NCBI GenBank assembly: GCA_045636325.1
Contig: JAZTXH010000009.1
Span: forward strand, 99,850-163,849
DNA length: 64,000 nt
DNA from: CAKSHP01 sp045636325
Lineage (GTDB): Bacteria; Bacillota; Clostridia; UBA1381; UMGS1253
Direction: 5' to 3'
The notes below the pieces were generated by a model. That model did no database searches. It was not told the DNA's origin and worked only from the letters and a program-made list of their open reading frames with translations. A program made the translations under genes and the position numbers. How positions within the stretch are numbered: position 1 is the stretch's first letter; the number at the start of each line of letters is the position of its first letter. Shown here piece by piece: positions 1 to 8,210 of the stretch.

Positions 1-782
1 CCCTGAGAAAGGCCTAAAAGCTGATGGCCCATACTTATACCGAACATAGGAATCTTTTCATCGCAAAGTTTTTTAACCTCTGCTATAATACTTTTGTTTT
101 CGCCCGGGTCTCCGGGTCCTCCTGATAAAACAACGCCGTCAGCCTTATATGACATAATAGCTTTCGCTGTTGTATCCGCCGGCACTCTTATAACAGTTAC
201 ATCGCGTTTTAAAAGTTGACGGATAACTGCCTCTTTTGTGCCAAGGTCTAATAAAACTATCTTGCGTTTTTCCTTTTCAGCTCTGTAAATCTTTACTTCT
301 TTACAAGTAACTTCGCTGACAGGATTTACTATCTTATGGCTTTTTATTTCTTCAATCTCTTTTTCATTTATCTTGTCGGAATATGCAATTCTCCCGTTCA
401 TAACACCATATTCACGAACGATTTTAGTAAGTCGCCTCGTGTCTATATCGTAAAGTCCCGGAATTTTATTTTCCTTCAAGTATGAATCAATGTCACCTTC
501 ACATCTGAAATTAGATGGATGCTCGCACCAACTTTTAACAATATATGCACCAATATACGGTTTATCGCTTTCAAAATCCGAACTTATAACCCCGTAATTT
601 CCAAGGCTTGGAAATGTCTGAGTGACAATCTGACCGTAAAGGCTTGGGTCCGTAATTGTTTCAAGATATCCCGACATGGAAGTAGTAAAAACAACTTCAC
701 CAGTTACCTCTTTTTCATAACCAAAGCTTTTACCTTTGAAAACAGTTCCATTTTCAAGAATAAGATAAGCTTCTTTTGCCAT
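1..782 (-). CDS. carA: Carbamoyl-phosphate synthase small subunit, partial, active-site Cys replaced by Ser
   Basis: Glutamine amidotransferase subunit of carbamoyl-phosphate synthase (pyrimidine and arginine synthesis). The start is fixed by MAKEAYLILENG behind an AGGAGG-type site; the gene runs off the left edge, so only about 260 residues are visible. The N-terminal CarA domain (TSMSGYLETITDPS, PGLYDIDTRRLT) is intact and followed by the class I amidotransferase domain (VVLSGGPGDP). The nucleophile-elbow motif, normally GICLGHQ, reads GISMGHQ in frame: the catalytic cysteine is an AGT serine at about residue 250. In the family this cysteine is essential for glutamine hydrolysis; vertebrate ammonia-dependent CPS1 has the same replacement. 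I infer ammonia-dependent synthesis, or glutaminase activity supplied by another copy. The large subunit would lie beyond the window. Confidence 0.93.
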   Translation of the reverse strand, partial: MAKEAYLILENGTVFKGKSFGYEKEVTGEVVFTTSMSGYLETITDPSLYGQIVTQTFPSLGNYGVISSDFESDKPYIGAYIVKSWCEHPSNFRCEGDIDSYLKENKIPGLYDIDTRRLTKIVREYGVMNGRIAYSDKINEKEIEEIKSHKIVNPVSEVTCKEVKIYRAEKEKRKIVLLDLGTKEAVIRQLLKRDVTVIRVPADTTAKAIMSYKADGVVLSGGPGDPGENKSIIAEVKKLCDEKIPMFGISMGHQLLGLSQ

Positions 783-923
783 AATATATTTCCTCCTGTA
801 CGTAATTTATATATTTCACTTATATTTTTCCGCATTATTCGCCGTATTAATATTTTAGCCATACGGTATATGTATTTTTATAAACTTGATATATTTTTGT
901 TTTTTATTGGCTTTATATACACA

Positions 924-954
924 AAGAGCAGAGTGAATACCATCCTCTGCTCTT
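924..954 (-). other. Inverted repeat at the 5' end of the carA leader
   Basis: A 10-bp perfect stem (AAGAGCAGAG at 924-933 with its complement at 945-954) lies right at the predicted transcription start of carA. A second weaker stem, CCGTAT/ATACGG, follows near 842-865. They could stabilise or regulate the leader. The rest of the 783-1093 intergenic stretch is AT-rich with no gene seen. Confidence 0.45.
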
Positions 955-956
955 TT

Positions 957-985
957 ATTATACACTATTTCTAAAAAAATGTAAA
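957..985 (-). promoter_or_regulatory. carA promoter
   Basis: On the minus strand TTTACA (980-985) and TATAAT (957-962) are separated by 17 bases. The predicted transcript begins near 950 and has a leader of about 165 bases before carA. No PyrR-binding-loop consensus was seen in the leader. Confidence 0.75.
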
Positions 986-1093
986 GCAATTTAACAGGTC
1001 TTTTTTAATGTATAATAAAAGTTTTTTAAGTTGTTGTCATTTTGCACTTTTTTCAAAAGCATCAAATAAAAATACAATTGCACAATGACTAAA

Positions 1094-1357
1094 CTAAATA
1101 CATATCCTGTAATAGATAATCGGATTTTTAAAAAATGCATCCGCTCTCTTTTGCTTTATTTCCATTTTTAAATCAAAAACACTGTCTTTCAAACCATTTC
1201 TAATCATATCTTTGCTTTTTATTTTTAAAATAAAAGGTGAAAAATATTTAAAATCCGCACACACATAATAACATCCGTCAAATAATGCTGACATCTTATA
1301 CTTCACAGCTGTTATTCCATTTTTAATTTTGCTGTTATAAAATTTTTCAGCAAGCAT
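1094..1357 (-). CDS. Small hypothetical protein (87 aa)
   Basis: Not recognised. The start is MLAEKFYNSKI, 7 bases behind a strong GAAAGGAG site; a longer in-frame extension to 1393 lacks such a site. The product is small and basic, mixed alpha/beta in appearance, with no signal peptide or clear membrane helix; two cysteines (GCYYVC) and a lysine-rich C-terminal third are the only features. It has its own promoter and a terminator-like hairpin in its leader, divergent from glnN. The ribosome-binding site and dedicated promoter argue for a real gene; function unknown. Confidence 0.6.
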   Translation of the reverse strand: MLAEKFYNSKIKNGITAVKYKMSALFDGCYYVCADFKYFSPFILKIKSKDMIRNGLKDSVFDLKMEIKQKRADAFFKNPIIYYRICI

Positions 1358-1408
1358 AAAAAATCTCCTTTCAAAAAAAAACGCGAAATCCATACTTTTA
1401 CATAAAAA

Positions 1409-1438
1409 AAGACATCCGGATACAATAACCTAATGTCT
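1409..1438 (-). terminator. Terminator-like hairpin in the leader of the 87-aa gene
   Basis: On the minus strand AGACAT pairs with ATGTCT across a loop of about 17 bases containing two further G-C pairs, followed by seven T. It lies between the promoter (1473-1501) and the start codon (1357). A second stem (TGTGT/ACACA) precedes it, so the leader could fold alternatively. Either an attenuator or the end of a short RNA. Confidence 0.5.
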
Positions 1439-1472
1439 GTGTATGCAAATTTTCATCACACATATTTATTAT

Positions 1473-1501
1473 AGTATATATTACACTAACATATTTGTCA
1501 A
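1473..1501 (-). promoter_or_regulatory. Promoter for the 87-aa gene
   Basis: Minus-strand TTGACA (1496-1501), 17-base spacer, TATACT (1473-1478). Predicted start near 1466, directly upstream of the leader hairpins. Confidence 0.7.
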
Positions 1502-1768
1502 TAGCTTTATCCTAATTTTGGCGAAAAAAAGCAATTTTTAATAAGTTTTTTAAAATTTTTTATAGATTTTTTTATTCCTTGGAATTTGAATTCTTTTTAA
1601 TTTTGTTTCTTAAATTATAAAATTATAATTTATAACACACCTTAACATATTTTTTAATCAAGCTTGTCCCTCAAGCTTAATATAGCCAAGCTTTTACTTA
1701 ATAAAATTAAGTTTACTGTGCTTTTTATTTGTTTTAAAAAGACATTTACTCACCTTTTTAAAAATCCG

Positions 1769-1797
1769 TTGACTTTTTATATGAATCCGTGTATACT
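1769..1797 (+). promoter_or_regulatory. glnN promoter
   Basis: TTGACT (1769-1774), 17-base spacer, TATACT (1792-1797). Start predicted near 1804, giving a leader of about 70 bases that contains an intrinsic terminator. Confidence 0.75.
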
Positions 1798-1815
1798 GTA
1801 AAATGTAAAATTGTT

Positions 1816-1848
1816 AAACGCTGTGATTGGTGTTCACAGTGTTTTTTT
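1816..1848 (+). terminator. Intrinsic terminator (attenuator) in the glnN leader
   Basis: Eleven paired bases (1816-1826 with 1834-1844, one G-T wobble), a 7-base loop TTGGTGT and a run of seven T. It sits between the glnN promoter and its ribosome-binding site (AAAGGGG near 1858), so transcription must pass it to express glnN. Upstream there is little room (about 12 bases) for a competing antiterminator helix, suggesting protein-mediated or constitutive partial read-through. Confidence 0.7.
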
Positions 1849-1873
1849 AATCATTTGAAAGGGGCATTGATAA

Positions 1874-3970
1874 ATGAAAAATATTCCCGATTTATTTGGC
1901 TCAATGGTTTTTAACACTCACGTTATGCGTGAGCGTCTGCCTAAATCAACATATGATGAGCTTCTCAAAGCGATAGATGAAGGTCTTCCTTTAGAGCCGG
2001 AAGTTGCAAACGTTGTTGCAAATGCAATGAAAGACTGGGCTATAGAAAAAGGTGTAACTCATTATACTCACTGGTTTCAGCCTATGACTGGTATTACTGC
2101 AGAAAAGCACGACAGCTTTATATCACCCTATGGTGAAGATTCCGTTATAATGGAATTTTCCGGAAAAGAATTAATTAAAGGCGAGCCTGATGCATCAAGC
2201 TTTCCTTCCGGTGGTCTTCGTGCAACATTTGAAGCAAGAGGCTACACTGCATGGGACCCCACATCCTTTGCTTTTATAAAAGATAACACCCTTTGTATTC
2301 CCACTGCTTTTTGCTCATACACCGGCGAAGCACTTGACAAAAAGACTCCTCTTCTGCGTTCAATAGAGGTTATTGATAAGCAGGCAATGAGAATTCTGCG
2401 TCTTTTTGGAAATACAACCGCAAAAAAAGTTATTACAACCGTTGGTCCTGAGCAGGAATATTTCCTTATAGATAAAAAGCTTTATGATGAAAGAAAAGAC
2501 CTTATTTATACCGGCAGAACTCTTTTCGGTGCTCCTGCACCAAAAGGTCAGCAGCTTGATGACCATTATTTCGGAACAATAAAACCTAGAGTTGCCGCGT
2601 ATATGAAAGAGCTTGATGAGGAGCTCTGGAAGCTTGGTGTTCTGGCAAAAACAAAGCATAACGAGGCAGCTCCTGCACAGCATGAGCTTGCACCCATATT
2701 TGCTACAACAAATATTGCAACCGATCACAATCAGCTTACAATGGAAATAATGAAAAGAGTTGCCACAAAACATGGTCTTGTATGTCTTCTTCATGAAAAA
2801 CCGTTTCAGAGCGTAACCGGCAGTGGCAAGCACAATAACTGGTCACTTTCCACCGATACTGGCGAAAACCTTTTAAAACCCACAAGTAAGCCCCATGAAA
2901 ACAAGCAATTTTTACTTTTCCTTTGCGCTGTTATCAAAGCAGTTTATGAACATCAAGATTTACTCAGAATTTCAATTGCCAGCGCAGGGAATGATCATCG
3001 TCTTGGTGCTGACGAGGCTCCGCCCGCTATAGTTTCTATGTTTATAGGCGATGATTTGGAAGAAGTTTTGAATGCAATTGCAAACGATAAAGAATACATA
3101 AAGAACGCAACAAAATATATTGACAGCGGCACACATGCATTGCCAGATTTGAAAAAGGACACAACAGATCGTAACCGCACATCTCCATTTGCATTCACCG
3201 GAAACAAATTTGAGTTTCGTATGCTTGGCTCTTCTTTCTCTGTTGCCGCTCCCAATACAATTTTAAACACCATAGTTGCAAGTGTATTGGACGAATTTGC
3301 AACAGAGCTTGAATCAGCAAATGATTTTTCATCTGCGGTCGACGCCCTCATCAAGAAAACTGCAAAAAAATACAAAGATATTATTATTTTCAACGGCAAC
3401 AACTATTCTGATGAATGGGTAAAAGAAGCTGAAAGACGCGGCCTTTACAACTTAAAAACTACTCCTGATGCAATTCCTCTTCTTACAAGCAAAAAGAATG
3501 TTGATTTGTTCACAAAATACGGTGTTTATTCTGAAATTGAACTTCATTCAAGATGTGACATACTTTTGGAAAACTACTCAAAAATACTAAACATCGAAGC
3601 AAACACGATGCTTGAAATGGCCAAGAAAGATATTCTGCCTGCAGTTATCAGCTTTACAAAAGAGCTTGCTGAAACATTAAATGCAAAAAAGACTCTTTCT
3701 TTAGATGTTTCATGCTTTGCAGAAGAAGAACTTTTAAAGAGAGTTTCTCTTCTTTCTGAAAATCTCTACCGCAGAATCCAGACTCTTGAAAAAGCGGTTT
3801 CGGGCGCAAAAAATGTATCCGATACAGAAAAACTTGCCGTATATTATAAAGACAAAGTTCTTTCGGCAATGAATTACCTTCGCGAAAGCGCAGATACTTT
3901 AGAAACCATCGTTGGTGAAAAATACTGGCCATTCCCCTCTTACGGAAAGCTTTTGTTCTCAGTCAACTGA
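1874..3970 (+). CDS. glnN: Glutamine synthetase type III
   Basis: ATP-dependent ligation of ammonia to glutamate, the main ammonia assimilation step. At 698 aa it has the length of the GSIII family (about 700) rather than GSI/GSII (about 450). Diagnostic stretches are the N-terminal FGSMVFN, the substrate region THWFQPMTG, the ATP/metal region GPEQEYFLID, HNEAAPAQHE and the conserved GSGKHNNWS. Start ATG follows GAAAGGGGC by 9 bases. It stands alone, with its own promoter, a leader terminator implying nitrogen-linked attenuation, and a strong terminator after the stop. In some clostridia type III synthetases are controlled by ANTAR antiterminators; no such regulator is encoded nearby. Confidence 0.96.
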   Translation: MKNIPDLFGSMVFNTHVMRERLPKSTYDELLKAIDEGLPLEPEVANVVANAMKDWAIEKGVTHYTHWFQPMTGITAEKHDSFISPYGEDSVIMEFSGKELIKGEPDASSFPSGGLRATFEARGYTAWDPTSFAFIKDNTLCIPTAFCSYTGEALDKKTPLLRSIEVIDKQAMRILRLFGNTTAKKVITTVGPEQEYFLIDKKLYDERKDLIYTGRTLFGAPAPKGQQLDDHYFGTIKPRVAAYMKELDEELWKLGVLAKTKHNEAAPAQHELAPIFATTNIATDHNQLTMEIMKRVATKHGLVCLLHEKPFQSVTGSGKHNNWSLSTDTGENLLKPTSKPHENKQFLLFLCAVIKAVYEHQDLLRISIASAGNDHRLGADEAPPAIVSMFIGDDLEEVLNAIANDKEYIKNATKYIDSGTHALPDLKKDTTDRNRTSPFAFTGNKFEFRMLGSSFSVAAPNTILNTIVASVLDEFATELESANDFSSAVDALIKKTAKKYKDIIIFNGNNYSDEWVKEAERRGLYNLKTTPDAIPLLTSKKNVDLFTKYGVYSEIELHSRCDILLENYSKILNIEANTMLEMAKKDILPAVISFTKELAETLNAKKTLSLDVSCFAEEELLKRVSLLSENLYRRIQTLEKAVSGAKNVSDTEKLAVYYKDKVLSAMNYLRESADTLETIVGEKYWPFPSYGKLLFSVN

Positions 3971-3984
3971 TTTAAAGATAAAAC

Positions 3985-4022
3985 AAAAAATCAACTTCAA
4001 ATTAATGAAGTTGATTTTTTTT
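3985..4022. terminator. Bidirectional terminator between glnN and pgsA
   Basis: Stem AAATCAACTTCA with TGAAGTTGATTT, loop AATTAA, flanked by A and T runs on both sides, so it can end both glnN and the converging pgsA transcript. Confidence 0.85.
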
Positions 4023-4024
4023 AA

Positions 4025-4594
4025 TTATTTCTTAAAATCAATAATGCTCCAATTATGTATTATGTATTCAGCTCCTGAATAAACAGTTATAAATACCATT
4101 ACCCATATTCCGATTTCAATTGCGATGCTTACAAGGGTTATATCGTAAACATTAAAACATTTTGCCGCCATAATCGCAACAATAACAACAATCTGAATAA
4201 CTGTTTTAAGCTTGCCTGAAAAACCTGCAGCAATAACCTTACCTGAGCCCATTGCAACAGTTCTTAATCCCGTAACCATAAATTCTCTTGCAATAATTAT
4301 TATTACCGCCACAGAGTAAATCCAACCGAATTCTATCATGCATAAAAGGGCGGAAATAACTAAAATCTTATCTGCCAAAGGGTCAATAAATTTACCAAAG
4401 TCCGTTACCTGATTATAATGCCTTGCAATATAGCCATCAACTCCGTCAGTTGCTGCCGCTACAATAAAGATTATCATTGCAATAAAGTCTGCACAACCTA
4501 TCACCTTGGGCATATAATACCCCAACATAAAAAACACAATAAAAACCGGAATCATAAAAATTCTTACCATTGTTACCTTACTTGCTGTTGTCAT
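4025..4594 (-). CDS. pgsA: CDP-diacylglycerol--glycerol-3-phosphate 3-phosphatidyltransferase
   Basis: Makes phosphatidylglycerophosphate, the first step to phosphatidylglycerol, in the membrane. 189 aa with several hydrophobic helices. The CDP-alcohol phosphotransferase signature DG-x2-AR-x8-G-x3-D-x3-D is complete at about residues 53-75 (D53, G54, A57, R58, G67, D71, D75). The ATG overlaps the rimO stop by four bases, indicating translational coupling; the rimO-pgsA pairing is common in Firmicutes. Confidence 0.93.
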   Translation of the reverse strand: MTTASKVTMVRIFMIPVFIVFFMLGYYMPKVIGCADFIAMIIFIVAAATDGVDGYIARHYNQVTDFGKFIDPLADKILVISALLCMIEFGWIYSVAVIIIIAREFMVTGLRTVAMGSGKVIAAGFSGKLKTVIQIVVIVAIMAAKCFNVYDITLVSIAIEIGIWVMVFITVYSGAEYIIHNWSIIDFKK

Positions 4595-5943
4595 TTAACA
4601 TCTTCCTTTCCGTACAAATCATATTCATCGCAATCAAGAATTGTAACCTTTAAAATCTCACCGGGCTCAACTTCTCTTTCAGCTCCGAAATATACAACCG
4701 AATCAATATCCGGACTGTCTGCCATGGTACGACCCAGATAAAGCATATTTTCTTCATCAAATCCATCGCATATAACACTAAAAGTTTTTCCAATTTTTTC
4801 TTTGTTTAACTGCTCTGAAATTTGCATGCTGATGCGCATTGCCGCATCCCGTCTGTTTTCTTTTATTTCTTCATCAATCTGATTGTCTAAAAGATACGCC
4901 GGTGTGTCTTCTTCTTTTGAATATGCAAAAATTCCTACACGCTCCAGCTTATATTCTTTTAAAAACTCTAAAAGCTCTTGGAATTCTTCTTCGGTTTCAC
5001 CGGGAAAACCTGCAATAAGGGAAGTTCTTATGGTTGCATCAGGCATATACTTTCTTATTTTGCCAATAAGCGTTTTTATCTGCTCTGTATTGCTTTTTCT
5101 TCCCATTCTTTTTAAAACATTATTGTTTATATGCTGAATGGGTATATCAAGATAATGACATATTTTTTTGCTTTCTGCCATTACTTTTAAAAGCCCGTCA
5201 GTTATAGATTCAGGATAACAATAATGAATTCGTATCCATTTAATGCCCACAATTTTTTCAAGCTCACACAAAAGCTTATCTAAAGAAAACTCTCCAAAAA
5301 TATCTATTCCGTATCTTGATGTGTCCTGAGCTATAACAATAATTTCCCGAACACCGCTTTCTGCCATCTGCTTTGCTTCAGCTATAATATCCTCCATAGC
5401 TCTTGAACGGTATTTACCCCGAAGTTTCGGTATAATACAGTAAGTACAATGGTTATCACAACCTTCAGAAATTTTAAGATACCCTATATGTGGACTTCCG
5501 CTTAAAATTCTTGGTAAATTTTCGGGAATCTGCTCGTTTGCATTTCCATAAAGGCAAACTTCCTTTCCTTTCTCCAGCTCTTCTATAACTTCACAGATTT
5601 TATAAAAATCGCCCGTTCCAACAACTGCATCAACCTCAGGAAGCTCTTTTTTAATATCACTGTGATATCTTTCTGCAAGACAACCTGCCATTATTAAAAA
5701 CTTACATCCACCCTCATTTTTATATTCAGCCATATCTAAAACAGTTTGTATACTTTCTTCCTTCGCATCACCTATAAAACCGCAGGTGTTTACTATTATA
5801 ATCTCCGCTTCCGAAGCATCAGACGCAATCTCATATCCCTCTCCAGCCAAAATGCCAAGCATATTTTCACTGTCCACCAGATTTTTAGGACACCCCAAAG
5901 ATGCAATGGCAACACTGAGTTTTTTATTACTCAAATTCATCAT
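4591..5943 (-). CDS. rimO: Ribosomal protein S12 methylthiotransferase
   Basis: Radical-SAM methylthiotransferase modifying an aspartate of ribosomal protein S12. N-terminal UPF0004 domain (ASLGCPKNLVDSE, NTCGFIGDAKEES, AGCLAERY) supplies three cluster cysteines; the radical-SAM motif CDNHCTYC and the following LRGKYRSR are present, then a C-terminal TRAM region. About 450 aa, the usual length. Start uncertain: ATG at 5943 or 5940, or a TTG nine bases behind GGAG; it overlaps the end of recX. RimO is favoured over MiaB by the short N-terminus and the SPHIGYLKISEGC stretch. Confidence 0.92.
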   Translation of the reverse strand: MMNLSNKKLSVAIASLGCPKNLVDSENMLGILAGEGYEIASDASEAEIIIVNTCGFIGDAKEESIQTVLDMAEYKNEGGCKFLIMAGCLAERYHSDIKKELPEVDAVVGTGDFYKICEVIEELEKGKEVCLYGNANEQIPENLPRILSGSPHIGYLKISEGCDNHCTYCIIPKLRGKYRSRAMEDIIAEAKQMAESGVREIIVIAQDTSRYGIDIFGEFSLDKLLCELEKIVGIKWIRIHYCYPESITDGLLKVMAESKKICHYLDIPIQHINNNVLKRMGRKSNTEQIKTLIGKIRKYMPDATIRTSLIAGFPGETEEEFQELLEFLKEYKLERVGIFAYSKEEDTPAYLLDNQIDEEIKENRRDAAMRISMQISEQLNKEKIGKTFSVICDGFDEENMLYLGRTMADSPDIDSVVYFGAEREVEPGEILKVTILDCDEYDLYGKEDVK

Positions 5944-6403
5944 CTCCAAACTCTATGTCACTTACGTATTCGTTAAGGCGCTTTTTTATATCAGAAAATC
6001 TATACCCGCGCGAAACTAAAAACCTTATAACCTTGTCAGTCTTCTTTCTGTCGGATACATCATCAAGTCTTTTTGCTATTATATCCTTTATGGCTTTTGT
6101 TTCATCAATTTCGTCCATTTCAAAAAGCACATCGTCAATGATAAAATCGTCTATTCCCTTATTTTTAAGGTCAAACCTTATTTTTCTCATCCCGTGCTTT
6201 TTAATATGTACAGCATCTGAAATATAGCTTTTTGCATATTCAAAATCATTTAAAAATCCATATTCTTCTGCCCACAAAATAACTTTTCCGACCGTTTCAT
6301 CACTAAAGCTTGCTTTTGTAAGCTTATCTGAAAGCTCTTTTTTTGAAAGTCTGCGCCTTGAAATAAAACCTATGGCCTTTTCCTTTGCTTTTTCAAAATC
6401 CAT
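5927..6403 (-). CDS. recX: Regulatory protein RecX
   Basis: Modulator of RecA filaments. 158 aa with the repeated three-helix units of RecX; SRRRLSKKELSDKL at the N-terminus and the FLNDFEYAKSYI, LKNKGIDDFII and FLVSRGYRFSDIK repeats are typical. It overlaps rimO by 17 bases and follows the ATP-grasp gene by 16. RecA itself is not in the window. Confidence 0.88.
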   Translation of the reverse strand: MDFEKAKEKAIGFISRRRLSKKELSDKLTKASFSDETVGKVILWAEEYGFLNDFEYAKSYISDAVHIKKHGMRKIRFDLKNKGIDDFIIDDVLFEMDEIDETKAIKDIIAKRLDDVSDRKKTDKVIRFLVSRGYRFSDIKKRLNEYVSDIEFGDDEFE

Positions 6404-6419
6404 TTTTATATCTCCAAAA

Positions 6420-7262
6420 TCATAAAGACTCTGTCTGCCCTTTTATGTAATCAATAAGGAGCTCATGAACATTTACGTCTGTCAGCTCATAAAGCATTCT
6501 TGCTCCCACAACATCCTCAATTTCATTAAGCTTCATTTCATCACCATCAAATATAAAATCTATACCTGCATATGTAAAATCAAAGTAGCCTATAACCTTT
6601 TCAATAAGTTTTCTTTCATTTGGTGATATATTGTAAAGCTCTGCTTTGCCACCAAGTGAAAAATTACTTCGAAAGTCAATATCCGAGCTTCTTAGTATCC
6701 CTGCAAGGATTTTGTTTCCTAATACATAAACCCTTAAATCTCTGCCTGTTGTGCCTGCAATTTTCTGCACAAGAAAACAATCTGTCCCGTAACTTTTTAC
6801 TGCCGCTTCAAGCTCATATTTATTGTTTGCAATGAATACGCCCTCTCCGCCGTGGCCGTCAGCCGGCTTTACAACACAAGGATATCTTATATCTTCTGCA
6901 TCATATGAAAAAAAACGTCTGTCAAAAAAAAGCGTGTCCATCATAGGAATACCTTTATCAGCAAGATAAAAATGAGTTTTCCTTTTATCGTTGCATACAT
7001 TAGAAATAAACGAATTATTAAAAACTCTTACTCCCGCTTTTTCAAAAAATTCACTTAAAAACGGGAAGATACTTCTGTTAATAACAAACTGCGGAAATCC
7101 CCCGTTTACTTTTAATCCATCTTTATTTATTCCAAACACAATATCCTGTGCATATTTAAGTTTTAAATCAATTCCACACGTGTGCGCATATTCAATAAGA
7201 GTGTGAATAAACCAGCGGTTTTTCTCCGCTTCAACTTTTCCGTATATAATCCATCCGGTCAT
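6420..7262 (-). CDS. RimK-like ATP-grasp ligase, copy A (divergent metal site)
   Basis: 280-aa ATP-grasp protein beginning MTGWIIYG, paralogous to the next gene upstream, which begins MTGWLIVN. Central nucleotide-binding stretch PCVVKPADGHGGEGVFIA and LRVYVLG are recognisable. The C-terminal metal-binding E-x-N motif of RimK-type ligases is altered: it reads LNEIEDVVGARM rather than the copy-B form CEVNSNPHF. Family members ligate amino acids or amines through acyl-phosphates; substrate unknown here. Four bases separate it from copy B, so they are probably co-translated and may act together. Confidence 0.75.
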   Translation of the reverse strand: MTGWIIYGKVEAEKNRWFIHTLIEYAHTCGIDLKLKYAQDIVFGINKDGLKVNGGFPQFVINRSIFPFLSEFFEKAGVRVFNNSFISNVCNDKRKTHFYLADKGIPMMDTLFFDRRFFSYDAEDIRYPCVVKPADGHGGEGVFIANNKYELEAAVKSYGTDCFLVQKIAGTTGRDLRVYVLGNKILAGILRSSDIDFRSNFSLGGKAELYNISPNERKLIEKVIGYFDFTYAGIDFIFDGDEMKLNEIEDVVGARMLYELTDVNVHELLIDYIKGQTESL

Positions 7263-7266
7263 ATTA

Positions 7267-8127
7267 TCATAGCCTGTCTTTAATATATTTTATAATCTCT
7301 TCACTTAAATCAATACCAGTGCAATGAAGAGTGCTTTTAAAATGAGGATTTGAATTCACTTCGCATATAATGCTTTCACCGTTTTTACCAAAAAGCACAT
7401 CCACTCCTGCAAATTCAAGGCCAACAGCCTCGCATGCCGCAATCGCAATCTGTTTTTGCTCAACCGTTGCTTCTTCAGCTTTCATTTTGCCACCGTTTGA
7501 AATATTAGAGCGAAAATCGCCGCTTGTATTATAGCGCAGCATTGATGCCACTGCCCTGCCGCCAACAACATTAACTCTTATATCTCTCCCTTTGCTTTCT
7601 TCTATAAATTCCTGCATTATAAACTCTTTTGCGCCAATTTTTTCTGCAATTTCTTTTGCTTCTTCAAAATTATTTGCAAGATAAACCTGCTGACCGAAAG
7701 AGCCGTAGCTTTCTTTAATTACCATAGGATATCCCAAATCATCCCCGGCTTTTTTTAAAAAACCAAGATTATTATATCCAAAGGTCTCAAAGGTTTTAGG
7801 TGCAATATATGTTTTTGGCACTTTTATACCCTTTTTCGCAAGGTATATTGCGCTAAGACTTTTACTGTCAGATATTTCAATCGCCCTTGCACTGTTAAAC
7901 ACCCGCACTCCCATATCCTCAAGAAGCATGGCAAGCTTTACATCCTTGTCCCAGAAAAGCACAAAATCAGGTAAATCAACTTTTTCGCCGACCGCAAAAA
8001 ACACATCACATGTTTTTTTAAGTTCAAGAGTAATTCCATACCTTTTTGATGCATCTAAGAGATATGCATATATCTCATTAAACTTTTTAATTTCTATAAA
8101 ACTGTTAACAATAAGCCATCCGGTCAT
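7267..8127 (-). CDS. RimK-like ATP-grasp ligase, copy B
   Basis: 286-aa ATP-grasp ligase of the RimK/glutamate-ligase type. Substrate-binding N-domain, then MVIKESYGSFGQQVYLA (ATP-binding loop), RDIRVNVVGG, and the metal ligands at ICEVNSNPHFKS, all canonical. First gene of a transcript with its own strong promoter at 8170-8198; followed by copy A, recX, rimO and pgsA. Product unknown: candidates are amino-acid tailing of a protein, cofactor or small peptide. Confidence 0.8.
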   Translation of the reverse strand: MTGWLIVNSFIEIKKFNEIYAYLLDASKRYGITLELKKTCDVFFAVGEKVDLPDFVLFWDKDVKLAMLLEDMGVRVFNSARAIEISDSKSLSAIYLAKKGIKVPKTYIAPKTFETFGYNNLGFLKKAGDDLGYPMVIKESYGSFGQQVYLANNFEEAKEIAEKIGAKEFIMQEFIEESKGRDIRVNVVGGRAVASMLRYNTSGDFRSNISNGGKMKAEEATVEQKQIAIAACEAVGLEFAGVDVLFGKNGESIICEVNSNPHFKSTLHCTGIDLSEEIIKYIKDRL

Positions 8128-8169
8128 AAGTCATTCCCCTGTTTTTTATACGATTAAAATTCTCAAATA

Positions 8170-8198
8170 ATTTTATCACATTACACAATTTAAGTCAA
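8170..8198 (-). promoter_or_regulatory. Promoter for the ATP-grasp-recX-rimO-pgsA transcript
   Basis: Minus-strand TTGACT (8193-8198), 17 bases, TAAAAT (8170-8175) with an upstream TG (TGTGATAAAAT). Confidence 0.8.
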
Positions 8199-8210
8199 TA
8201 AAAAGCATTG

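Larger units (their letters stand above)
1358..1873. other. Divergent intergenic region between the 87-aa gene and glnN
   Basis: 516 bases without a gene. It holds the two divergent promoters, the two leader hairpins and, near 1662-1696, three copies of CAAGCTT within about 35 bases (two as TCAAGCTT), which could be binding sites. The middle (1500-1650) is very AT-rich; nothing else recognised. Confidence 0.5.

Noticed and set aside
783..956. PyrR or T-box type attenuator in the carA leader
   Set aside because: No PyrR binding-loop or T-box consensus was found and the hairpin lacks a downstream T run on the coding strand.
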